The notes under the pieces: generated by a model
What the model was told of the DNA's origin: nothing
The model's input: the letters and a program-made list of their open reading frames with translations, nothing else
Databases searched by the model: none
Assembly: GCA_029204225.1 (NCBI GenBank)
Contig: CM055108.1
Location: 4,389,991 to 4,453,990 of the forward strand
Source: Diphasiastrum complanatum
Lineage: Eukaryota; Streptophyta; Lycopodiopsida; Lycopodiales; Lycopodiaceae
Direction of reading: 5' to 3'
DNA: 64,000 bases
Translations under genes and position numbers: made by a program
Part shown: piece by piece, positions 31,691 through 43,432 of the stretch
Position numbering within the stretch: the first letter of the stretch is position 1
Layout of the letters: each line of letters starts with the position of its first letter

Positions 31691-32572
31691 AGTGATTGTC
31701 ATGGAGAAAGTGTTCGGAGTGCGCCATAAGTGTTTTCACCATTCGGACATGTAGTTGGGAGTTGGTGATGGGAAGCATTTCGGAAAGCGATGCCAGTTTG
31801 GCTTTCAATTCGGTGAAATGTGACGGGTGGCCTGGTAAGCCAAAAATCAATCTGATTGGGAGAAGTATCTTCCATTGATCGAGTTTGCCTATAATAGTAG
31901 TAAGCATTCGGCTACCGGTTATAGCCTATTTATGCTTATGTACGATTTTGAGCCTAGATCACTCATTGCGGCTGAGACTCAGACGATCAAGTTTTAGAAA
32001 GTAGCGAATTTCCTACATGATATGCATAAAATGCTATGGATTGCATGTGAGAATATCTAGAGTGCCCAAGATAGGGTCCGACATTATGCAAATCTGAAAA
32101 GATTATTGAGAGACTTCCAAGTGGGAGATTGGGTATATTTGAGAATTCCGAAGGATTCAAGTGTAATGCGTACCGACAAGCAATATAAGATGTCCACTAG
32201 ATATAGAGGACCATTTAAGATCTTGAAGAAGATCGAATTCTTAGCTTACCAATTAGAACTCCCAGATGGATCGCAAGTGCATCCCGTATTTCACATAAGT
32301 CGTCTCAAAAAGAGTCTACGTGAAGGAGAGCATCTTGGATCTGGAGATCAATTGGACCTGTTGGATGAATCATCGAGTATATCTTGTCTTGAACCCAAAA
32401 AGATCTTGGATTCAAAAACTAAACGATTGAGAAATCATATAGTTACCGAGCATCTAGTTCGATGGAGGGGATGTACGGACGATGACGATTCTTGGGAACA
32501 GGAAGGAAGCATTAGGAGGAACTTTCCCTGTTTTAAGTTCCGAGGACATAACTTGAATAAGGGGGGGAAGAA
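31691..32572 (+). pseudogene. Ty3/gypsy chromovirus integrase C-terminus with chromodomain
   Basis: The frame recovers near 31700 (VFGVRHK), has breaks near 31750-31850, then runs WEKYLPLIEFAYNSSKHSAT and, with stops at about 31998 and 32060, GDWVYLRIPKDSS, YRGPFKILKKI (GPY/F module) and HPVFHISRLKKS. From about 32385 it reads EPKKILDSKTKRLRN then HLVRWRGCTDDDDSWEQ, a chromodomain, which places the element among chromoviruses (Reina/CRM/Galadriel/Tekay group). The last 164 codons (32106-32600) are open. A G-rich polypurine tract and LTR start follow. Confidence 0.88.
32559..32572 (+). promoter_or_regulatory. Polypurine tract of the chromovirus
   Basis: AAGGGGGGGAAGAA directly precedes the TG start of the LTR at 32573. 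Confidence 0.75.
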
Positions 32573-32904
32573 TGTCATGTCCATGACTGGTCTCGGGTAG
32601 CGCGTCCACGCTAGGGACCGGTAGACCAACAACTCGTAAGTTAATTGTGACTATAAGGGAATTGGGGCTCTTATCTGAACATGGTCATAATTAATGGTTG
32701 TAGGCCTAAACACATGGTGGTGGAGTTGGTATGGCTCTATCAGTGAGTCATTAAGAAACTGGATGACATGGCCCAGATAGGCTGCAGAGGTGTCCGGTGA
32801 GGTGTCAAAGTGCACTACTAGTGGTGCATGGGCCTTGGAGGGTATAAGTATACCTGTTGGACTCTCACTAGTGTGTGCTTCATTTTGTGATTAGTAGCTA
32901 CATG
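32573..32904 (+). repeat. 3' LTR of the chromovirus remnant
   Basis: Starts TGTCATGTCCATGAC after the polypurine tract, has a GGTATAAGTATA box (about 32839), and probably ends at GTAGCTACA (32904), where minus-strand gag sequence of another element begins. It is about 330 bp; no 5' LTR is seen in the window. Confidence 0.55.
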
Positions 32905-33257
32905 ATGCTGGTGTGACTCCTCTTTCCATGATTCTGATTGATCCATAGCTTGGGGGCTAGATCCGTTTGATCTAGGTTTGGTTGGGTTGATCTATCCACC
33001 ACCCGTTCCCTTGTGTTTTTGCTTTGTATGGTATGCTTAGGCTTGAATCCTGTAGTGAGGACTTTATATCCAGCTAATTCTGCCATACCAGATCTGATCC
33101 TTTTGGGCAGTCCAGCATAGTATTTTGCCATGATGATCCATTCAGGAATCAATGGATTACAGTCCTTCACTAATTGGATGATTCGATAGGTGTAGTCTCG
33201 GATTGTTTCATTAGGGAACGTTTTTAGTTCAGATAATTCTGCATTGGTAGTCTCCAT
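32898..33257 (-). pseudogene. Retrotransposon gag fragment
   Basis: A 119-codon minus-strand frame resembles the plant retrotransposon gag domain: LKTFPNETIRDYTYRIIQLV, then WIIMAKYYAGLPKRIRSGMA (the usual hydrophobic-x-LP motif). It lacks a zinc knuckle and continues into basic sequence. It is opposite in orientation to the chromovirus and belongs to a different element. Confidence 0.65.
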
Positions 33258-33830
33258 AGTTTAGCACTAGAATGTCGCATAGTAGCTGGTTGGTGAATTG
33301 CTTCAAGGTTTGCTCAATGACTCTAGTGTTCCAAACCTCTTTTTTTTGGGAGGGGGGGAATGGAGAAGAAGAAGAAAAAAAAAAAAAAAAAAAAAAGGAG
33401 AATCGGTAAACGGTGGATCAGTATGGATGAGAATAGAGACAGAAATGGATTTATCTAGCAAAGATGGAGATAGAAGATGGAATAGAGATGAGACAGAAGA
33501 ATGATGGATGGATAGTGGTTGATGTGGAGGGAACTGATCAGCTTGATCCGATCACTTGATTCAGTCCAGGGATGTTGGATCTTGATGGATAATGTGATTG
33601 CAACCTAGATTTGACAAGATCTGATCAGTTTCAGTTGGCTAATAGTGTGATTTTAGCTCTTTTTCTTGGTTTTTTGTGGGGTATTGTGTTTTTTTTTTTG
33701 AGATTTCTTCATATCTGAGTGAATCTAACCTTCAACCTTCCTATAGTAGTTGTACCTGGACCATTTCTAGACAATGTGAGTTCTGCAAGAGTTCTTGATG
33801 GACAGATTTGTCAGGATCTTGAAAAAACGC
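33258..33830. other. AT-rich DNA with a poly(A) run
   Basis: GAAGAAGAAA followed by more than 20 A (about 33364-33396) on the plus strand. No gene is recognised. Confidence 0.5.
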
Positions 33831-33939
33831 AGTTATTTGGCACTTTTTGGCACTCTTTCTTAGATATTCCAAAATTTAACCATTGGATCTTCACAAAAAT
33901 TTTACAATACTTAGATCTAGATTAGATCTATCTATTAAA

Positions 33940-34430
33940 CTCTTTGAGAAGGTTACTTCCCATCAGATCTTAAAAACTCATGGAAAAAGTGCATTTTTTT
34001 TGGGGTTTTTTTTGGCAAAATTTTAAGATTTTCTGGGTAAAAACCCTCACAGACTGGTATGCACTTGTATCCAAGTTAGATTCACCTGCTCACAAAGCTT
34101 CAAGAGCTACTTTTTAAGGAAATTCAAAAAATCTTGAAAAAACTGCATTTGTTTGGGGTTTTCTTGCAAAATATTAAGATTTTCTGGGGACAAACCCTCG
34201 TAGATTATATTCACTTGTATATAAGTTAGACTCACCTGCTCACAAAGTTTCAAGAGTCATTTCCCAAGAAAACTCAAAAAAATCTTGAAAAAAGTGCATT
34301 TTTTGGGGTTTTTTTGGCCAAATTTTGAGATTTTCTGGGAACTAATCTTTGCAGGCTAGTATGTGCTTGTATCTGAGCTGGATACACCTACTTACCAAGC
34401 TATGAGAGTTACTTCCCAGGGAAACTATAT
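33940..34430. repeat. Tandem repeat, three ~152-bp units
   Basis: GTGCATTTTTTGGGGTTTT-type blocks start at 33991, 34145 and 34296 (spacing 154 and 151 bp). Each unit also carries AAGATTTTCTGGG, CACTTGTAT and CACCTGCTCACAAAG segments. A partial copy may start near 33818. Non-coding. Confidence 0.82.
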
Positions 34431-34700
34431 TTCGCAAATTGTTCGCGACAAACGACAGTTTCACAACAGATGAGATTTGAACAAGAAACAAAATATTTCG
34501 CGACAAGAATTTGTTCCCGAAACTTTTGAGTCTCCACAACACATCTGTTTGCGAATCTTTCGAGTTACCACAAGAATTTTTTGCAAAAGCTTCGAGGTTG
34601 AACACAAATAAAAATGTTTCGAGTTCGAGTTCGTTTCTCATCCTTTGTCAATTAAACTGTGCACTTTGTTAGTAGAACTGAGATTTGTCTGATCAGATGT
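34431..34700 (-). repeat. TTCGCGAA-rich segment downstream of copia pol
   Basis: Contains ATTTCGCAAATTGTTCGCG and several TTCG(C/A)G motifs. Related TTCGCGAATTGTTCGCG palindromes occur at 36870-37050 at the other end of the copia fragment, so both may derive from one internally repetitive element. Confidence 0.5.
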
Positions 34701-34701
34701 T

Positions 34702-35814
34702 CTATAGCTCCCTCTCAAAGTGGGCAGTTGGATTAATCCCCAATCTTCTTCGCTGCTTCTCAAACAAAGCTCTACTGAGTAGCTTTGTAAAGATATCGGC
34801 TGTCATTTCCTCTGTAGATATGAAGATTGTATTCAGTATCTTCTTTTTGACTAAGTCCCAAATAACATAATACTTGATAGCTATATGCTTCGTTTTTGAA
34901 TGAAATACAAGATCTTTCATAAGATGGATTGCTGAAGTGTTATCCATTAACAGGACATAAGATTCAGAAATAGTATCATCAAACCCTTCCAACATTTGCT
35001 TGACCCATATCAACTCATTTGCCATCTTGGCTGCTGCTACATATTCGGCCTCATAGGAAGATTGAGCTACTTTTGTTTGCTTTTTGCTTATCTAGAGTAT
35101 GTCTGCGCCAGATGCTAGAGTACAACCTCCTAAAATGCTTTTGCTATCATCCTTCATGGATGCCCAGCTTGTTTCATTGTAAGATTTGATCCGAAATCCA
35201 GCTTCCTTTGAATAACACAGTCCATAGTCTTTCGTTCGCTGGAGATATTGTACTACTCTCTTTGCTAACTTCCAATGTAATAATCTTGGGTTCTGATTAC
35301 ATTGGCTCAGACTGTATACTGCAAACACTATATTAGGTCTGGCGTTGTCTACAAGATACAACAATGATCCAATCAGCCTGCGATAGGGTGTATTGGCCAT
35401 TCGCTTCTCTTGCTCGAGAGTCTGCGGACAATCTATCTTGCTCAATATTGTTTCAGGTATCATGGGAGTATGCACACCTTTGCATTCAAGCATGTTGAAA
35501 TCTTCAATGATTTTTTGAGTGTACTTTTGTTGGTGAAGATACAACTTACCACCTTCAAAGTCTCTTTCGATCTACAAGCCTAGATAGATTTTTGCCTCTC
35601 CTAGGTTAGCGATCTCAAATATTTCAGAAATGTCTCTTTTGACATCTGAAATTAATTTATTTTTTCTTGAGAAGATAAGCGTGTCGTCAACATAAACAGC
35701 TAGAATGATTATTTCATTTTTGTTGAATTCACATGTGTGGGACGCCCTACACATGTACTTTTGATCTCCTAAGCCCAATAATACCATAAAGATCAAACTA
35801 GCATTGATTGACAA
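34702..35814 (-). pseudogene. Ty1/copia RT (second half) and RNase H
   Basis: Minus-strand blocks. 35814-35572 contains IIILAVYVDDTLIF, the catalytic YVDD. 35544-35092 contains VHTPMIPETILSK, YRRLIGSLLYL and a VQYLQRTKDYGL connection. 35025-34702 is RNase H with VLLMDNTSAIHLMKDLVFHS, KTKHIAIKYY and ADIFTKLLSRALFE. Short stops separate the blocks (about 35560 and 35060-35090). The N-terminal half of RT lies at 36345-36971; a ~500-bp insertion splits the two. Confidence 0.88.
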
Positions 35815-36305
35815 TAGGAAAGCTGATCATACAAGAAATATTATTGTGTTACAAGCAAGATCTGTCAACAAAACATGAAACTAAGTACAATAAATGCCTC
35901 AACTCGGCTAGAGAGAGAATATGAAAGAACAAACTCGAGTACAGAGAGAGGGCACAAAGAGCTTAGTCTCCAAATTTGCATTACACACAAAAATCATCAT
36001 TTTCTCAATGAGAGTACATCACATATATATAGATCCATGGACTCTCCTCCTACTTTGAGTTGAATTGGAGTTATGAATCCACCCCTCAAGCTATCTAGAC
36101 TTATTCAAGCCACCTCAATATGTCTAATTGTGCCACCTAGTATTTTCATGCATTAAATGTTGCATGCAAAGTACAAATGGCAATTCCTATGGTAGCTCGA
36201 GTTTCTACTTCTACCTACCTTGAATATTTTATTCTAAGATGAGTCTTTACTAAGGCAAAAGAGCTCAATTCATCTTTGGCATTTTTAGGACCCCTACTTA
36301 CAACA
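35809..36305 (-). repeat. Probable solo LTR inserted in copia RT
   Basis: On the minus strand it starts TGTTGTAAGTAGGGG, carries a TATATATATG box (about 36025), and ends near TATTGTCA, roughly 500 bp, TG...CA. RT sequence lies on both sides. The bases outside the ends do not give an obvious target duplication, so the edges may be off by some bases. Confidence 0.5.
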
Positions 36306-36309
36306 TTAG

Positions 36310-36971
36310 ATAGATTTTTCCAATATTTCAATAATTTTGGACATGCTTGATATAGACATTCGGTTCAACGAATAGAGGTTCGAAGCCTAAGGAACGTAGT
36401 GCTTCGTCCTTCTTTCTATACCATTGTTTGGTTGTTTATTTCAGACCATAAATGCTTTTATTCATGTGACATCCGAATTTTAGATATTCTTGACTTACAG
36501 AACCAAGTATTGGTCCATGAATAAGTCTTCTTCTAATTCTGCGTGCAAGAAAGTAGTTTTCTCATCCACAATATGGATTTTCAAATCATGAGCCACTACA
36601 TAAGCGAATAACAAATGAATTGATGTGTGTTTGACTACCAGTGAGAAAGTATCAATGTAGCTGATTTCATATTTATGTGAAAAACCTTTCTCAACCAATC
36701 TTGCGTTGTATCTGATTATTTCTCCATCAGGACCTGTTTTGATCTTGTAGATCCACTTGCATTTGACTGGTTTTCTTCCATCAGATATAGGTGCAAGTGT
36801 CCATACATTGTTCTTATACATGGATGACAATTCTTCCTCCATTGCTTGAATCCAGCGATCTTTATCTGGTGTCGCGAACAATTCGTGAAATATTCTTGAT
36901 TCCTTTTCAAGCTCAAAACTGTCAACTGTCGCGAACAATTCGCGAAACACGAAGATGTCGTGAAGAGACAA
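36310..36971 (-). pseudogene. Ty1/copia RT (first half)
   Basis: Minus-strand frame: WIQAMEEELSSMYKNNVWTL, then KPVKCKWIYKIKTGPDGEI, RLVEKGFSHKYEISYIDTFS and LKIHIVDEKTTFLHAELEED. This is the copia RVT_2 start with the first catalytic Asp motif changed (usually D-V-K/T-A-F-L-H-G, here D-E-K-T-T-F-L-H-A). After a stop, KSIYGLK and LGFEPLFVEPNVYI follow before the inserted LTR. The N-terminal part contains repeated FRELFAT / FHELFAT segments encoded by TTCGCGAATTGTTCGCG-type palindromes. Confidence 0.87.
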
Positions 36972-37050
36972 AGTGTTGTGGACAATTCATGAAAAACGAA
37001 GCTTAGACGAAGAGATAAACCATCACGAACAATTCGCGAACAGAAATAAT
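36860..37050. repeat. Repeated TTCGCGAATTGTTCGCG palindromes
   Basis: Near-palindromic CGCGAACAATTCG(C/T)GAA occurs at about 36873, 36931 and 37024, with a weaker copy near 36978. Two of the copies lie in frame in the copia polyprotein and encode (F)(R/H)ELFAT repeats. Similar motifs occur at 34431-34640. Confidence 0.7.
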
Positions 37051-37089
37051 TTGAGCCTAGAAACAAAGTATTTTTTTAAATATCAACCA

Positions 37090-37390
37090 TCGTAACGATT
37101 AGATCTACTATTATAGAAGTAAAAGGCCAAAGGATCTGTCTTGTAGCAATATAAATACATGTGCACTACTCGTTGTAACCACACTCTCTACTCACTCAAT
37201 CAGAGACACAACAGCGAGAAGACTACAAGAGATGTACACCGATGATTCAGATTCAGAATTATAAAATTTGTTTTTGATCAAAGTTTTCTCAATATATGAT
37301 TGTCTAAATTTGTCTCTTAATTTCGCATGCTAATTCAATCAAGACAAAAAAAATTTCTATTTGTACAGTTGAAATTCCAAAAGAATCTAG
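37090..37390 (+). promoter_or_regulatory. Possible LTR promoter segment
   Basis: GCAATATAAATACATG (about 37147) followed by CACTCTCTACTCACTCAATCAG resembles a U3/R promoter of a plant retrotransposon on the plus strand. No boundaries can be set. Confidence 0.3.
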
Positions 37391-40300
37391 TGCAGTATGT
37401 AGATCACATCATACAATCACCATAGCCACTCCTCACAAGCTCTCAAAGATGGCAAAGTAAAAGCTAATAGATTACAAAGAAACACTGTACATATAGAGTA
37501 TTCACAAACTGCATGATAAGGCTGATAATCTAGAATTGGCCTACCACCTATCAAACTAAGGTCAGGCCCAATATGGCCAGTTTTGACCAACAAACTTGGG
37601 ACATGCCCCCAAGTATAGCAAGTACTGTAAATAACTCTGTACAAGCTAGCTTTTCCTACATGTGGCTACTCGGCTAACCCAAGTAGCCAGCTATGGGATC
37701 AGTGCCTAATCAATATATCCTAACAAGTCACGTCCCGATCACAACCATATACAACAAACCAAATAAACTGTACATTAATTACATCATCACATTTAGAGCT
37801 CATACTAATGAATCAGATCAAAACTGATTTCTAACTCTCCCTTAAGCTCAAATGTGATAAGAGTAAAGAAATATGAATTGTAGCAATGTTTGGACTGTCC
37901 AAAAGATGTTATGCATATCCTGCTACTCTGTACTTGACTCCACTCAAGCACACCAACAAACCACCAGGTTTGACTCACAAAGCATCATGTAAACACAATG
38001 CTCACACGGAGAGTCTACCACACTCTCGACCAACTAACTCGTCTCCACCCAACTTGAACACAAGTAGATCACATGAGCGACATGGCTCAAACTCAGGAAA
38101 TACCACTACCACCATGAGACTTACATCCTCCATCTAGCTAGGCTGACATCCTATCAGACACTTACAAGCATAGACCTGTAAAGTTGACATAAATGAGCAA
38201 TTAAGGCTCAACCTGAGAAAATCTTACTACCACCATAAGCCTGCACCCTCACCAGATAGACAGCTATTAGACAATGCAAGTCAATGAACATAAAATGACT
38301 ACTTTGTTTCACTATAACAAATGCACAACCACATACGACTCTGACTTAGATCTAGACTTCCATAAAAAAGTAACATGCAAGCCCACACACACTCATGTAA
38401 ATCAGCACAAATGATAAAGCGTCAAATACATGACCAAGTCCTGTCCATAAGTGGTATCATGTCGTACCAAAACCTATGCCACCTGTAGATCTGCTGCTAC
38501 ACCACAGGTCACCAAATCAGATCCTCTCGATCATGGCCTGCACCTGTAACAAAGATGCCCTCACGTCCAAGCATATCCAAATGACCAATAAGCCCTAAAA
38601 GCAGATCCCCATCCATTCCTCATGCTCCAAGTACAAGAGGCTACCAAGGACTCACTGAATGAATGTACACAAACCTCACCATAGGCTATACCTGAGTAGC
38701 TCGCCTATCTCCCAGAGATACTAATGATAATCTGTCTGTCCTGCATCCTATGTAGGCTCAACTTCCCATGCTTGACGTTGCCAACTCTGATTTGACTAGT
38801 GTATAGGCCTCCCACCAAGGAGCCTATCTCCCCAACACATCCATCATGTCAATCCAAACCAAAGCAAATGCAAACCAGATTCACTATCGTGATGAATAAC
38901 TCAACCATAATCCATAGCATATAAGGTAGGATAGCTCCAAAACCCTGTACCTTGTACCATCTGATCACCAAGTATCCATTACCCACTAATAGCTCCCTAA
39001 GAATCTGTCCACCTGTAGTGCAACTAGACTCCAACTGGATCTAACCAAAAGCTGCAACCTGCTTACCAAATAATGATGGATAGAAACAACATGTGATGCC
39101 AACCTGGAGATTACTATGCATATAACCATGCAGCTCACCTGATCACTCGCCAAAGTATCAGTTGTCACTCCTGAACAACCATCTCCATTCTCGCCGGCTC
39201 ACAACCATGGGCATGCTAGATTCACATCATCTCATAATGCACTCCATGCCCTCAGGATATGTACCACACTGGGTACACTCCTGCCACCTACCTCCAAGTA
39301 GGCTTGACCTGTCCCGAGGTCACCATATAATGCACCAACTGAAGAACATTGTCCATACATCAAATCAAATGACATATCATACTTGAGCAATTGTAGCATC
39401 TCCCTGAGTGCCACCCCAATGGACTCGTCATCCACATACTATGCTCACCTGATGTCTTCAATCCTAACCACCATCCTGCTAGACAAGCCAAACTCCAAAG
39501 CATCACCTGCTCCACCTGGGCGCTCCTAGCATCTGCTCGCACTCCCTGGCTATGTGCCACCCAACACTATGCCAACGCAAGCATATCTCTGAGTCACTGC
39601 TCATGGGATCCCGAGACTGTTGTCTCCCTAATCATATTGAGGTATATGGCTCTGAATGACTTGCTCTAGGCTTTCCCATGATCTCACCACCTGAGAATCT
39701 GCAATGATAGAAATTCCAACACCTGTGCCAAGCCTAGACTCCTGCAAATATAGCCAAATGCATGAAAGCTATAGGTAGCTTATCCACGCCCATGATGGTA
39801 GATGTCTCCCCATCGATGCCAATGTCCAAACTGGCTCCATGCTATAATGCCAACCTATACTCCCAAATGAGCACACCATGAAGTCCTCACCATCAATGTC
39901 CCCCTCTAGTAGATTTCTAGCAAAACACCCATCATATTGTTTGCCCTCCGATCACAGCCATGCGATCTCCATCAGCTCTCCAACCTAGAGCTGGCTCTCA
40001 AAGCTTCACGCTTTGCCCATTTGCATTTGCAGCGTCCTGATTCCACCACGAATCACCCTTGTAAGTGCATGCCACTGACTCAAGTCCAATATGAAATGGT
40101 TGTCCCCTGATGATCATCCCATGTCATCCTGCAGTGCTATCCCTACCAAGTATCTCAATGCCATCCCTGATCACAAAGATTTGAGCATCTACCCTGTAGT
40201 GCCCAACTGTATTCTCCCAAGCTAGCTCCAAGCTGCTCCTATGAATGAGAGTTGAACTTGATCACAAAAATTTTTCACCTGTAATTGGCATACCATGTCT

Positions 40301-41000
40301 ATCTCTCACCTATGATTGCTTGTCCTCTCAAAATTGTTGCCCATGATAAGTAGTCACAATGCCAAGCTGCACTTCCGTCATCAAAACTAGCTTTCTCCAC
40401 ACAATTTCGCTACCATTCGCCCCCATACTGTATTTACTGCCTCCAAACGCCTTGTTACCCTATCAAGAGTAAGTAATAATGATTTTGAAGCAATAATGCC
40501 TCATTGTACCGCCCTTTACCAGGTTTCACCAGCCAAAAAATTTCTCAAATTTGGCCCTATGGTACCCAAACAACGAATGTAGCCCATCACTAGGTCACCC
40601 GCACTCCGCTCAATAGAATGGTAATGAGAACACCCTGAAACACGTTTCTCCTTGCTCTATGACGTCGCTCTGTCCGCTGGCTCTGAGCAGCCAGTTTCAG
40701 GGGTTATTTTGGCCCAAGGATGGCCAAAAAAAGTGCCTTCTAGCCAAGGATAGGCCCTTCCAAAGGAATTGCTTGCAAAAATGAACTGGAACTTCATTAA
40801 GAAGTTTCTTAATGAAGAAATGGCATTTCTGTCCTTCGGGTCCACATTCACATTTCAATATGAATTAATGAAGATGAAGGCTAAAATGTCTTTTATCTCT
40901 TCAAGGCCCCTTCAACCACATCTTCACCATTGGTTTCAATCCAACGGCTGATATAGTTCCCTGAACTTCCAATCATGTCCGTCGATCACAATGAACCTTG
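37391..41000. other. Long non-coding stretch, no gene recognised
   Basis: Stops are dense in all frames and no open frame exceeds about 85 codons. Words such as CCTGTAGTG, CTGACTCC and CCACCTG recur, suggesting old repetitive DNA. A TGTCACGTCCCGAT-like start of many plant LTRs is nearly matched at about 37728 (AGTCACGTCCCGATCACAACC), so parts may be LTR or leader of a decayed retrotransposon. Nothing more can be supported. Confidence 0.4.
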
Positions 41001-41559
41001 ATCCAATGGTGATGGCTTCTTTTACACATTGATTTCGTGTGCACTATTCGCCAGACATTTACGTACACTATGGCCCTTATGTGGTTGGGCGCGCGCGAGG
41101 CCCCGCGACCTCCTTCCTTCTTCACGGCCATCTCCATTTTGCTTCCTTCTCAGCTTTTCTCCCAGGGTTTTGTAGCTATGGTTGTTGCTACTCTAGTGCA
41201 CTTAACACTTCACAGCTGGTCATGGCCTCCTACACCAGGCCTCGCTGTACCTGGGCACCCCTGTCTACGGCTTTACAGATCAAAAATCCATTGTATACAA
41301 GGAGAGATCAATCGCTTCCAGGCTGTAAACCCTAGCTGAGGAGATATGGAGATTCTTGGGCATTTGTAAATCTCTTTCTGAGATTTCTTCTTGCAGCTCT
41401 CGGTTAGTCTGAGGTCACCCTACCTCAAGCTTTCTAGTGCAATTTACAGCTCTTTGATTGGTGCCCTATTGATTGCAAACAGTCCGCTTTTCTTGAGAAA
41501 TTCGCATACAGCTCATAGAATTGAAAAATTTCTCAATTTCTCAGTTTCTCACCAAATCT
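41001..41559. other. Unique-looking DNA left of the satellite
   Basis: Two overlapping 98-100-codon frames (41037-41339) show no family resemblance and differ in frame over the same bases, as expected by chance. No gene is asserted. Confidence 0.4.
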
Positions 41560-43245
41560 GATCCTGCAAAGTTCATGTTGAGCCCACGGATTTCTGGACA
41601 GCTATCGTCTGAGGTTCTGACTATTTTTTACTGAATCTGACCAATTCTTGGCTTGACGGGCCTAGAATCTCAAGACTGTGTTTAGGATTTTTGGTTCGGA
41701 TACACGTTTCACTGTGAGTACTAAACGTTTGGAGCTTGGTCTAGTCATGTGGATTTCTCTCGGCGTGTAGCACAGGACGGAATAGAGGGTTTGTAAAACA
41801 GACTCTATTCGGCGACATTGGACCAATTCTTGGGATGTTGGAAAGTAGTCCATTTAGTGGCAATCCCCCTGACATAAAGGGCGTTTTTGGACAACCGACT
41901 TCAGAATTGAGCTACAAATGGTCCAGTGGGTTTGTGTCGAGTCCAAAACTTGTGGACACCTCCTGTCCGAAGTTCTAACCATAAAAATCCGACCAATTCT
42001 TGGCTTGACGGGCCTAAAATCCCAACATTATGTTTAGGATTTATGGTTCAGACACACGTTTCACTATGCATATTGAACCATTTGGAGCCCAGTTTAGTGT
42101 TGTAGGTTCGTATCGGCATGCAACACAGGAGGATATAGAGGGTCTGAAAAACGGACTCCGTTCGACGACACTGGACTAATTCTCATGAATGTTGGAAGTA
42201 GTTCCCAATGGCAATCCTCCCGACAGAAAGGGCATTTATGGACAAACGGTGTCAGAATTGAACTGCAAATGGTCATGTGGGTTTGTGTCGAGCCCACAAA
42301 TCTATGGACACCTCCCGTCCAAAGTTCTGACAGTTTTTTACTGAATCCGACCAATTCTTGGCCCAACGGGCCTAGAATCCCAGCATTATGTTTAGGGTTT
42401 CTAGTTCCGATGCACTTTTCGCTATGAGTACTGAACTATTTGGTGCCCAGTTTAGTTGTGTAGGTTCGTATCGGTGTGCAGCACATGATGGAACAGAGGC
42501 TTTAGAAAACGGACTCCGTTCGGCAATACTGGACCAATTCTCGAGAATGTTGGAAAGTAGTCCAATTAGTGGCATTCCCTCCAACAAAAAGGGCGTTTTC
42601 GGGCAAACGCCGTCGGAATTGAGCTGCTTGTGGTTTTGTGTTGAGTCCACAAACCTATGGACACCTCCCTTCCGAAGTTCTAACCAGTTTTTTCTGAATC
42701 CGCCCAATTTCTAGCTTGATAGGATCCTCGCACTACGTTTAGGGTTTCTGGTTCAGACGCACATTTTGCTGTAAGTACTAAACCGTTTGGAGGTTTAGTC
42801 CTGTAGGTTTGTCTCGGCATGCAACATAGGATGAAATAGACTTTCTTCAAAATGGACTCTGTTCGGTGACACTGGACCAATTCTTGGAAACATTGGAAAG
42901 TAGTCCATTTAGTGGCAATCCCCTCGACAAAACAGGCGTTTCTTGACAAATGACGTCAGAATTGAGATGAAAATGGTCCTATGGGTTTGTGTCGAGCCCA
43001 CAAACCTATGGACACCTCTCGTTCGAAGTTCTAACCATTTTTTACTGAATCCGACCAATTCCTAGCTCGATGGGCCTAGAATCCCAGCACTACGTTTAGG
43101 GTTTCTGGTTCAGATGCACATTTTGCTATGAGTACTGAACCATTTGGAGCCCAATTTAGTAGCTACAAATGGTCCTGTGGATTTGTGTCGAGCCCACGAA
43201 CCTATGGACACCTCCCGTCCAAGGTTCTGAGTGTTTCTCATTAAC
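41560..43245. repeat. Tandem satellite, ~355-bp units, about 4.5 copies
   Basis: The anchor CCAATTCTTGGC (or variant) occurs at 41641, 41993, 42351, 42704 and 43055, giving periods of 352, 358, 353 and 351 bp. Each unit holds the same order of blocks: GGCCTAGAATC, TTTAGG(A/G)TTT, GAGTACTAAAC, GGTTTGTAAAACAGACTC-type, TAGTGGCAATCC, AATTGAGCTACAAATGGTC and GTGTCGAGCCCAC. The last unit is missing about 170 bp. Copies differ by many substitutions. The open frames in it are not conserved between units, so it is non-coding. Confidence 0.93.
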
Positions 43246-43432
43246 CAATTTGTTTGTGGGTCAATGACCGCTCAGGCTCGAAACAACTACCATGGATTGA
43301 AGTCTACATCTAACACATTGTTGTGCGCTCAAGGATTTGAATATAGCAAGTTCGATGTAGAGCAAAATTGTTTGTGGGTCGACGGCTGCTCAGGGTCGAA
43401 ACAACTACTATGGATCAAAGTCTATAGCTAAG
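43243..43432. repeat. Short tandem duplication, ~126-bp unit
   Basis: TTGTTTGTGGGTCAATGACC near 43250 returns as TTGTTTGTGGGTCGACGGCT near 43368, each followed by GCTCAGG(C/G)TCGAAACAACTAC. It directly follows the ~355-bp satellite. Confidence 0.82.

Noticed and set aside
41037-41339. Two overlapping ~100-codon frames
   Set aside because: Overlap in different frames with no family resemblance and no initiation or splice support.
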